A program made the translations under genes and the position numbers. The notes beneath the pieces are model-generated. The model made no database searches. It had not been told where the DNA came from and worked only from the letters and a program-made list of their open reading frames with translations. Shown here piece after piece: positions 26,201-32,482 of a stretch of 47,468 nt of DNA (positions within the stretch are counted from its first letter, which is position 1; each line of letters opens with the position of its first letter). The stretch is from contig ONSX01000004.1 in the NCBI GenBank assembly GCA_900320615.1, positions 1 through 47,468 on the forward strand. Direction: 5' to 3'. Source of the stretch: an uncultured Eubacteriales bacterium. GTDB lineage: Bacteria; Bacillota; Clostridia; Lachnospirales; Lachnospiraceae.

Positions 26201-28279
26201 GGGCAGGGAACGAACTTCAAGGAATTCGGAGAGTATGGAACGTACAACGCTTCGACAAAGACATGGAGCGATGTGCTTACTAAAGATCAAAATCATCGGA
26301 TCTCCAGAATTCTGACTTCTTACACGACTGCGAGCGGACAGGAGACGCTCGAATCCGGAACCTATGTTGATTACCTGCTGGCGATCAATTATGCCGGGGA
26401 TGAGTCGGGCACTCTCAAGGTTGAGGATGTGGTTCCGGATGGCATGGAGCCGGTTTATGTCCGGTATTTCTGGATTCCTCAGGGACTGCGCAGCGCTGCA
26501 AACGCGCCCACGATGCCGGAGCTTGACAGCGGAACATTGGGGGCAGGCAGCTGGAGCGACATCGGCGTCAAGAACACCGCGATCGACAATGGAGGCTATA
26601 CAGGCACTGCCAGCGCATATTATGACAAATCAGGCGGAAAAATCATTTTCCATGTGGGAAATCTGCAGAAGGGCACAGCCGGGCAGATTGATCAGAAAGA
26701 TCTTCAGATACAGATTGTCATGCGGGTGACCGATCCGGAGACGATCATGGGCAAAGAGAAGGAATTTACAAATACCATGAACGTCTACACGACAAATAGT
26801 ACGCTGGTTTCAACGAGCCGTGTTACGACAAGCGTTAAAACACATTCCGTTGATAAATCCAAAGGAGTTGTGAGCAATGGATCGGTTCCGTTTACAGTGA
26901 CAGTCAATCCACTCGGTGAGGATCTCCTGAAGGATTCCGATACGTTGACGCTGGTGGATGAGCTGAGTTACGGGACAGCCGACAACTCGCACGGGGCGAT
27001 GACGCTGGATCCTTCTTCTGTCCGTATCACGGACAGAAGTGGGACAGAGCTTTCCAGGAGTCAGTGGACGCTGAGTCTGGCGAAAGACACGGAAAACGGG
27101 AAGACGGTTATGACGCTTGTCATCCCGGACTCTGAACAACTGACGATTATCTATACGGCTTCCATTGATGCACCGCCCGGAACTTCTGTCACCTACAGGA
27201 ATACGGCACACTGGTATGGATACAGCGAAGATCAAAGCAACACTGTTCAGGATTCTGTAAGCTACCATGTCGATGCCTCCTTTGGCTTCGGCTATTACCC
27301 GGTGATCAACCTCACCAAGGCGGATCAGAATAATGTGACGAAGACACTGTCTGGCGCGAAGTTTGCCATTTACAAGGCCGTCTTGAGCGACGGCACATGG
27401 AAGGCGGCCGGCGATGCGATTGAGACGGCGACAACCGGAAGCAACGGAGAGCTTACTTTCGGAAGCGGAACAACGAAACTTCAGTACAATACAATCTATG
27501 CAGTGGTGGAGACGGAGGCGCCTGCCGGGTATATAAAGGACACGACTCCGACGCTTATTGCGATGGCGAGAGCGGACAAGAGCGGCGCTTACCCGAATGA
27601 ATCCACAGAATGGAACAGCACGGTCGATTCGAATCTTGTGACACATACAGCAGCGGATCTTGCCAGCTGGGCAGACCAGGGCGTCACGGTCAATTACCGG
27701 GGAAGCTCATACAGCTATACAGCTTATAATCAGAAGGCGAAGCTTACGGTGAGAAAGATCTTTGCTGACAAGGATGGCAGGACCATGTCGACACCGCCGG
27801 ATGGAACTTTTTCCTTCGGGCTGTATGATGCAGAGAATACGCTGGTGGAAACGCTGACGATCACCTGCTCGGGCGGAAGGATGTCTTACCGGCTGACAAA
27901 GAATGGCAGTACAAAGAGTATTGATTCACCGGTCTTTGATGACCTCAATGTCGGCGACAGCTATTTTGTCTACGAGCTCGATGGCAGTGGAGATCCGGTT
28001 AAAAATGGGAGAATTCTGTATAACGCGGAAGGCAACAGCTATACAGTTTCCTACCAGAATGGTCAGACAAATGCAAATCCGAACACAATTGTCGTCGCGG
28101 ATTCGAAGACGGGAGCGACATTCTCCATCACAAATCAGGAGTATACGGTTCCGGACACAGGCATTCGTTCCTTCCATGATTTCTGGTATATCGCTGTGTT
28201 CCTTGCGCTTGCCGGAATTATGATCGGATATATCTGGCTCTATAAGCGAAAACTCATCGGAGGACAGAGAAGAAGGTAA
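23237..28279 (+). CDS. Giant sortase-anchored adhesin / ancillary pilin (Cpa position)
   Basis: 1680 residues. A signal peptide (KSVLQKALVFVCILALVLG...VQIYA) is followed by a Ser/Thr/Ala-rich linker to about residue 100 and a long array of beta-rich domains of the isopeptide/DUF11-like kind. A SpaA-type domain begins near residue 1355, with the E-box VVETEAPAGY near 1422, and another pilin-like domain follows (LTVRKIFADKDGRT). The sorting signal is VPDTG near 1638-1642, a hydrophobic helix and a KRK/RRR tail. Only three cysteines are present, so the thioester domains of streptococcal Cpa seem absent. As first gene of the pilus operon it likely forms the tip or an ancillary subunit. AAGGGG precedes the ATG at 23237; a longer frame from 23096 lacks these signals. 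Confidence 0.9.
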   Translation: MKSVLQKALVFVCILALVLGTIVTPVQIYAEGSASASGQTVSNTDSTEMASPSVASSGNGKESLGASSDTNSQTSSPSVPAASSPQTNAQTSSAIGGRCVPSANATVAAAAVTGSGIDLAGSYQTADGTIKNFITDYQLSYQNGNDWVTIDQSDTTTTVSMYTRLQLRVYFGGVSAQTLLDNGGVMYLDVPSLLENPTVTSGIVTDSTGAQAGTIAVSGQRITLQIDSSYLQNKLETEGMNYTLENGSLMFTAAPDPAQVRENYTQTIKVGPLDVTIRFDPDSDAQSGSLTLGKSSPVYSTDSAGNAYLSYTLTVSAGDAPMPSVTVVDHFTANAVDVDSYVGVSSDARALNPEASTVSPYETIDKGSSTSYGNVKLSVAKTDSDPGTMLWTIGDMAAGEVRTLHYMVKLNSDYVGTASASSGVITNTATPYAKTYAHNAATSSFTPNTGATVIKKAGSVIENADSTVTIPYTIVVTADKRNTWTLKNLKVSDYLGTENTTIERTTLWDAITATDSMKNLGFGDFKMSDGTKTISVSEGTGASTAPYYVIKGKNESPGFNFYLGDLAPGETRTITVNLTMKPVFSSSAIMLGNRASVYTNDKSVFGNKGLAESSTKTSFDMQHWDRKIVGAATTEDVEQSVSGDVYSYSGSSWSLASSSAAMTIPSGSYEYQIVVNEQGKWNISSASFKDALSYNGTYLKYAGYLKLEYFKNGVDSSVSSGTDASVIGTLKKKTADKTVWLDINGLASFNFSPKMLGSEFGKGAYLLTYYAAPVSGSFSKVVVGNSFTLSGNIIGTGGTIYVLPAMTVKADVSVTGAEDYTAHKYGWYYDSSDTGDGFTNGKLYWVITVNGTKVSKGVQLRDVPGKVANRTKNTSIAGVYFGNSRTDWSSFTDSYVNYAAMESDSAFTAVDAANYSWSSESNGPGTLTFSQDIRIPDGKTMYVVLMTEPSAKPNSDARTQTVFNNSLQERSNSSMTYNTVNTATIYSLGQGTNFKEFGEYGTYNASTKTWSDVLTKDQNHRISRILTSYTTASGQETLESGTYVDYLLAINYAGDESGTLKVEDVVPDGMEPVYVRYFWIPQGLRSAANAPTMPELDSGTLGAGSWSDIGVKNTAIDNGGYTGTASAYYDKSGGKIIFHVGNLQKGTAGQIDQKDLQIQIVMRVTDPETIMGKEKEFTNTMNVYTTNSTLVSTSRVTTSVKTHSVDKSKGVVSNGSVPFTVTVNPLGEDLLKDSDTLTLVDELSYGTADNSHGAMTLDPSSVRITDRSGTELSRSQWTLSLAKDTENGKTVMTLVIPDSEQLTIIYTASIDAPPGTSVTYRNTAHWYGYSEDQSNTVQDSVSYHVDASFGFGYYPVINLTKADQNNVTKTLSGAKFAIYKAVLSDGTWKAAGDAIETATTGSNGELTFGSGTTKLQYNTIYAVVETEAPAGYIKDTTPTLIAMARADKSGAYPNESTEWNSTVDSNLVTHTAADLASWADQGVTVNYRGSSYSYTAYNQKAKLTVRKIFADKDGRTMSTPPDGTFSFGLYDAENTLVETLTITCSGGRMSYRLTKNGSTKSIDSPVFDDLNVGDSYFVYELDGSGDPVKNGRILYNAEGNSYTVSYQNGQTNANPNTIVVADSKTGATFSITNQEYTVPDTGIRSFHDFWYIAVFLALAGIMIGYIWLYKRKLIGGQRRR

Positions 28280-28288
28280 AAGGACAAT

Positions 28289-28855
28289 ATGAAGAACATC
28301 AGCCGAAAGAAGAAGCGCTCTTCCGGAAGCCCGGAAGAAGCGCCCAAGAGGTCTCCTCCCGCAGAGGAACCTCTGTGGAAGGGATATCTGCGTCTTTTCA
28401 TCCGGGCCGTTATCTTTATCGCGATTCTCGTTCTGTTGTTTACACAGGTCCTGTTCCTGAAGCGGGTGGATGGAAATGAGATGTTTCCGGCTCTCAAGGA
28501 CGGGGATCTGGCGCTGGGCTTTCGGCTGGAGCGGACGCTCCGGTCCGGAGATGTCGTTCTCTATCAGGCAGACGGGGATCTTCATTTTGGGAGAATCCTG
28601 ACGCTCGGAGGGAACACCGTCGAGATCAGCGGCGACGGAAGCGTAAAAATAAATGGGGTATCGGAGAGCGGAGAGATCCTCTTTTCGACGGACGATCCGG
28701 GAACGCTCACATATCCCTATGAGGTGCCGGAGGGAAGCGTGTTCATCCTCGGTGATTACAGGACCGAGACGAAGGACAGCAGAACCTTTGGCGCAATCCC
28801 GATCAGCAGTATCAAGGGAAAGGTGCTTACCATCCTGCGAAGGAGAGGCATATAA
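28289..28855 (+). CDS. SipA-like signal peptidase homologue lacking catalytic Ser and Lys
   Basis: 188 residues. A basic N-terminus and one membrane helix (about 37-57) precede the S26 signal-peptidase fold. The box that normally reads GxSMxPTL is GNEMFPAL, so the nucleophile serine is Glu64; the box that normally reads YVKRVIGLPGD is HFGRILTLGGN, so the general-base lysine is Gly101. The structural LGDxR...DSRxFG box is kept (about 154-168). Streptococcus pyogenes SipA, needed for pilus assembly, has Asp and Gly at the same two places. It is therefore predicted to be a non-proteolytic pilus assembly factor. AAAAGGACAAT lies before the ATG, nine bases after the adhesin stop. Confidence 0.88.
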   Translation: MKNISRKKKRSSGSPEEAPKRSPPAEEPLWKGYLRLFIRAVIFIAILVLLFTQVLFLKRVDGNEMFPALKDGDLALGFRLERTLRSGDVVLYQADGDLHFGRILTLGGNTVEISGDGSVKINGVSESGEILFSTDDPGTLTYPYEVPEGSVFILGDYRTETKDSRTFGAIPISSIKGKVLTILRRRGI

Positions 28856-28900
28856 AGACACTTTTAATCACTAGCTTTTTTACACAGAAAGGACACCATT

Positions 28901-30058
28901 ATGAGGGGAAAAGGAATGAAACTCACAAAGAACCTTGTGCTCAGCGCACTGACAGCGGCCGCACTTGTTGCCGGCACGACGCTTCCTGCATTTGCAACGA
29001 CAGCACCGGAAGCAACATTTAACAAGGTCTATACACTGACCATTCCGACGGGGGAGACAGCGACTAATTATGCAAGCCCGGCCGAGACATTTATATTTTC
29101 ATCCGGCAAGGCAGATGCCACAGCGACAACAGAGGGCAAGGCATCTCTGGCAGCCCTGAAGGGAACATCCTGGAACACCAACACGACAGCTGTTCAGGAT
29201 ATCAGCGCACTTGATGCAGCAGTCAAAAGTGCAGACAATATCCCGCAGACGGTTTCCGTAAGCTCTGCTGCATTTGCAGACGGCGCGGCAACAGCAGACG
29301 GTGCGACAGTGGCCGTTAATGTGACAACGGACGGCGAGTATACAAAGCCGGGTGTCTACTACTATGATTTCCACGAGGTTGCCGGAACAACAGCCGGTGT
29401 TACCTATGACGGCACGAATTACCGTGTGGCTGTGACGGTTGAGAACAAGAACGGCAGCATGGTCCCGAGCTCTGTCAAGCTCATCAATCGCACAAGCGGC
29501 GCCAAGGTTGACAAGATCACCAATAATTACGCGGCCGGCAAGCTCTCCTTCACAAAGAAGGTCGCCGGAAACATGGGTGATACAAATAAGCAGTTCAAGG
29601 TAACCGTGACACTGACAGCTCCGGCAAATAAGCCCGTGAAGTCCACGATCGGTGTTGCCGGCGATGGCACGACTGTCGCAAGTGAACTGACAGCGATCAA
29701 TCCGGCTGACTGGACAAACGGCACGGCTACGAAGACATTTACCGTTCAGGATGGCACGACGATCAGCCTGACAAACATCCCGGAGGGCGTGAGCTGCCTC
29801 GTCAAGGAGAATGATTACTCCGCTGCCGGATACACGACAACCTATTCACTGAACGGCTCGACAACCGGCACGGCTGATGCAAGCACGGCACAGAACATGG
29901 TTGCCGGCGGAAACATCGCACTTACGATCACGAACACGAACAACACGAAGATCGATACCGGTGTGTTCACATCAAACGCTCCGTATATCATGATTCTCGC
30001 AGTCGCGGCTGCCGGTGCGATCGCATTCGTGATCATCTCCAGAAAGCGCCGCGCCTGA
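28901..30058 (+). CDS. Major pilin, Spy0128/FctA-like
   Basis: 385 residues. Signal peptide with cleavage after LPAFA (residue 32). Two Ig-like domains match Spy0128: KPGVYYYDFHE against KPGVYYYKVTE, GAKVDKITNN against GSKVPIQFKN, and LVKENDY against VVTEDDY. By that alignment the isopeptide triads are Lys42-Glu159-Asn209 and Lys219-Glu303-Asn345, and Lys202 matches the intersubunit Lys161. The sorting signal is KIDTG (350-354), a hydrophobic helix and RKRRA, replacing EVPTG. Subunits should be joined covalently by the class B sortase encoded next. GAAAGGA supports 28901; an ATG at 28916 is an alternative. Confidence 0.92.
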   Translation: MRGKGMKLTKNLVLSALTAAALVAGTTLPAFATTAPEATFNKVYTLTIPTGETATNYASPAETFIFSSGKADATATTEGKASLAALKGTSWNTNTTAVQDISALDAAVKSADNIPQTVSVSSAAFADGAATADGATVAVNVTTDGEYTKPGVYYYDFHEVAGTTAGVTYDGTNYRVAVTVENKNGSMVPSSVKLINRTSGAKVDKITNNYAAGKLSFTKKVAGNMGDTNKQFKVTVTLTAPANKPVKSTIGVAGDGTTVASELTAINPADWTNGTATKTFTVQDGTTISLTNIPEGVSCLVKENDYSAAGYTTTYSLNGSTTGTADASTAQNMVAGGNIALTITNTNNTKIDTGVFTSNAPYIMILAVAAAGAIAFVIISRKRRA

Positions 30059-30070
30059 TTAAGGACACGC

Positions 30071-30832
30071 ATGGCAAGACAACTGCTGAAATGGCTGAAC
30101 CGTGTGCTGAACGCCGCGATTATCCTCGCGATTCTCGCGGCGATGGCATACAGCCTGTATTCTATCTGGGACAACAACAGCATCTACGCGGCGGCCCTGT
30201 CCGTGTCAAACCGGATCCGTAAGGAAAAGCCGACCGGCGATAAGCCGTCCTTTGACGATCTTCTGAAGATCAATCCGGATGTCTGCGCGTGGATTACGCT
30301 GGATGGAACCAATATCGATTACCCAATAGTGCAGGGAAGCAGCAACGACGAATATCTCAACAAGGATGTCTACGGCGAGTATTCACTCGCCGGAAGCATC
30401 TTTCTAGACACAAGGTGCAGCCGCGGCTTCACGGATTTTGACGAGCTTGTATACGGCCACCACATGGACAGGCATGAGATGTTCGGAGACCTCGACCTCT
30501 ATCTGGATGAAGATTTCTTCAATCAGAACGAGACGGGCACTCTGCTTCTTCCGGGACAGAAGATACCGGTAACGGTTGTCGCTGTCATGGTTGCGGATGA
30601 TACCGATCCGTGGGTGTTTGATCCGGCTGCGGCCGATGAAAACCCGGCGAGGTATCTTTCGTACATTGCTTCAAACGCGAAATATGTTCATTCTGAGACG
30701 CTTATGGCGGTCGGATCCGATACCGGCAGTCAGCATCTCCTGACGCTGTCCACCTGCTCCTCCGATCAGGAGGACGACCGGACAGTTGTCATCGCGTCGT
30801 ATCAGATTTCAAAGGCCGAAGGAAATGAATGA
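30071..30832 (+). CDS. Class B pilus sortase (SrtC2-like)
   Basis: 253 residues. An N-terminal membrane helix (about 13-32) is followed by a class B sortase domain: INPDVCAWITLDGTNIDYPIVQ, catalytic His130 in VYGHHM, Cys229 in LSTCSSD and Arg237 in DRTVV. In the streptococcal FCT-3 region a class B enzyme polymerises the pilin rather than serving as a haem-protein anchor, and the position here is the same. It lies 12 bp after the pilin and overlaps or abuts the next gene. TTAAGGA precedes the start. Confidence 0.92.
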   Translation: MARQLLKWLNRVLNAAIILAILAAMAYSLYSIWDNNSIYAAALSVSNRIRKEKPTGDKPSFDDLLKINPDVCAWITLDGTNIDYPIVQGSSNDEYLNKDVYGEYSLAGSIFLDTRCSRGFTDFDELVYGHHMDRHEMFGDLDLYLDEDFFNQNETGTLLLPGQKIPVTVVAVMVADDTDPWVFDPAAADENPARYLSYIASNAKYVHSETLMAVGSDTGSQHLLTLSTCSSDQEDDRTVVIASYQISKAEGNE

Positions 30833-30849
30833 GATATCAGAGGAGAATT

Positions 30850-31599
30850 ATGACAATCAGCAGAAAGCGAATACTTACGATATGGGCCATCATTTGCGCG
30901 ATGCTCGTTCTCTTTCTCCCTGGAAGCAGACCGGTTTTGGCGGATGATGCTTCACTGGTTATGACGCTGCCGGTCCACGCGGAATTCGGAAGCGGAGGGC
31001 TGAATGCGTCGAAGACGTATCAGCTGATTCTGACGCCGGAAGACGCGGACAATCCTATGCCGGCGGGATCTGAATCAGGCATATACACGGCAGAGATTTC
31101 CAGGGAGGCGGGGACTGACTATGAGGTCCGGATCGGCTTTTCGGGAGTCGGTGAGTACTGGTATCAGCTTACCGCGCAGGATAAGACTGGCAGGGAAATC
31201 GGAACATGGTTTCTGCATGTGACAGTCCAGAACCTGAACGGAAATCTGTCGCTTGTGACGACACTGCACGATAAGACGCGGACCGGCGACAAGACAGACA
31301 GTCTCACGCTGGTCGACACAGATCAGCCGACACCGACGCCGACTGCCGTAGTGACGAATTCGCCCGTTCCGTCGAGAACGGCGACAGTCACGCCGGCAGG
31401 ACCAACGCCCGGTATGCAGAAAACAAATACGAAAACGACTGCTCCGGGCAGGAGCAGCTCGGCAGTGAAGGCCTCCAGCGTAAAGACTGGAGACCCGAAC
31501 CATCCGCTCATGTGGAAGATTACATTTGCCGTTTCGGCGGCAGTGCTGGTCCTCTTCCTTGTCTTAATAGTCAGGGAAAGAAGACGGCAGGACGAATGA
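30850..31599 (+). CDS. FctB-like basal pilin with proline-rich tail
   Basis: 249 residues. Signal peptide to about residue 32 (ISRKRILTIWAIICAMLVLF...VLADD), one Ig-like domain of about 115 residues (SLVMTLPVHAEF to FLHVTVQN), then a Pro/Thr/Ser-rich stalk of about 50 residues, a VKTGD sorting-type motif, a hydrophobic helix and RERRR. A single Ig-like domain with a proline-rich tail is the design of the FctB minor pilin that links the pilus to the cell wall. AGAGGAG supports 30850; an ATG at 30829 overlapping the sortase stop is an alternative with AAGGAA upstream. Confidence 0.82.
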   Translation: MTISRKRILTIWAIICAMLVLFLPGSRPVLADDASLVMTLPVHAEFGSGGLNASKTYQLILTPEDADNPMPAGSESGIYTAEISREAGTDYEVRIGFSGVGEYWYQLTAQDKTGREIGTWFLHVTVQNLNGNLSLVTTLHDKTRTGDKTDSLTLVDTDQPTPTPTAVVTNSPVPSRTATVTPAGPTPGMQKTNTKTTAPGRSSSAVKASSVKTGDPNHPLMWKITFAVSAAVLVLFLVLIVRERRRQDE

Positions 31600-31615
31600 T
31601 TCGGGAAAATGAAAG

Positions 31616-31650
31616 GCGGGACCGCAGTGCGCGGTCCTGCTTTTTGATTT
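31616..31650 (+). terminator. Terminator of the pilus operon
   Basis: GCGGGACCGC (31616-31625) pairs with GCGGTCCTGC (31631-31640) around AGTGC with one G-U pair, followed by TTTTTGATTTT. Confidence 0.85.
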
Positions 31651-31660
31651 TGAGGAGATA

Positions 31661-32395
31661 ATGAAGCGTATGATCTTTACAGAAGCAAACCCACAGAAAT
31701 TCGCGCGGTTGACGGAGCGGCGAATTCGGGCTACGATGAAGTTAAATATGACTAGTTACTTGTTGGTAATGCCCGCTCTGGCAGCGGGAAAGGCAGCAGG
31801 AGGTGCGGGATTTAACTTGAACAGACACGAAGCGCGGTACAAAAATACCTCCCGGAAAATGCAGGACGCAGCGGAGAAGCTCCTTACGGAGAAGGACTAT
31901 GCGGACGTCACCGTGCAGGATATCTGTCGGGAGGCGCCCGCAAGCCGGACGACCTTCTACAGTCACTACGACTCGGTGCCGGACCTGTTTTATGACCTTC
32001 TGCGCCGGAAGGTCGGGGAGCTGTTTCAGTCAGAGGATGCGTCTGTCCGGATTGATCTTCCGGAGCTCATCGAGAAGGGACAAATGAAGACGCTGTCCTC
32101 CGAAAAGATCCTGATGCCGTTCCTTGCATTTGTTGAGAAAAATCAGACTTTGTTCCGCGCGATGGAGCGGACGGACCCGGTCCGCAGCCGAAAGGAGGAG
32201 AGTCGGCTCGAGGAGTATCTGTTCCGGCCGGTCTGCCTGCACATGCACATCACCGACCCGGACGACATCGATTACTTCTTTACATTTTTTATGAGCGGGT
32301 TTTTCAGCGTGATTTACCGGTGGGTTCGCGGGAACTGCCGCCGGCCGAAGGAGGACGTCTGCCGGATCATCCGCCGCTGCCTCGGGGATACCTGA
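31661..32395 (+). CDS. TetR-like regulator downstream of the pilus operon
   Basis: 244 residues from the ATG at 31661, which has GAGGAG upstream. The TetR-type HTH begins only near residue 60 (KMQDAAEKLLTEKDYADVTVQ, then ASRTTFYSHYD); residues 1-52 do not look like TetR sequence. TTGACG (31709-31714), 17 bp, TACGAT (31732-31737) is a good promoter inside this early part, and AGGAGG at 31798-31803 precedes an in-frame TTG at 31817, which would give a 192-residue protein of normal TetR size. The later start seems likelier. It may regulate the pilus operon or the next gene, as MsmR follows the FCT-3 genes, though that is AraC type. Confidence 0.75.
   Translation: MKRMIFTEANPQKFARLTERRIRATMKLNMTSYLLVMPALAAGKAAGGAGFNLNRHEARYKNTSRKMQDAAEKLLTEKDYADVTVQDICREAPASRTTFYSHYDSVPDLFYDLLRRKVGELFQSEDASVRIDLPELIEKGQMKTLSSEKILMPFLAFVEKNQTLFRAMERTDPVRSRKEESRLEEYLFRPVCLHMHITDPDDIDYFFTFFMSGFFSVIYRWVRGNCRRPKEDVCRIIRRCLGDT
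31709..31737 (+). promoter_or_regulatory. Candidate promoter of the TetR-like gene
   Basis: TTGACG (31709-31714), 17-bp spacer, TACGAT (31732-31737), located after the pilus terminator. A CCCGCT/AGCGGG hairpin lies in the leader near 31772-31788. Confidence 0.55.
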
Positions 32396-32482
32396 TCTGC
32401 CGGCTTCTGCTGCCTGCTCCGGGTGCGCATAAGCGGGAACCGATGCGTCCTGCTGAATTCATCACAAAAAAGGAGGTGCCCT

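Noticed and set aside
30071-30832. Haem-uptake SrtB function for the class B sortase
   Set aside because: No Isd-type or NEAT-domain genes nearby; neighbours are pilins.
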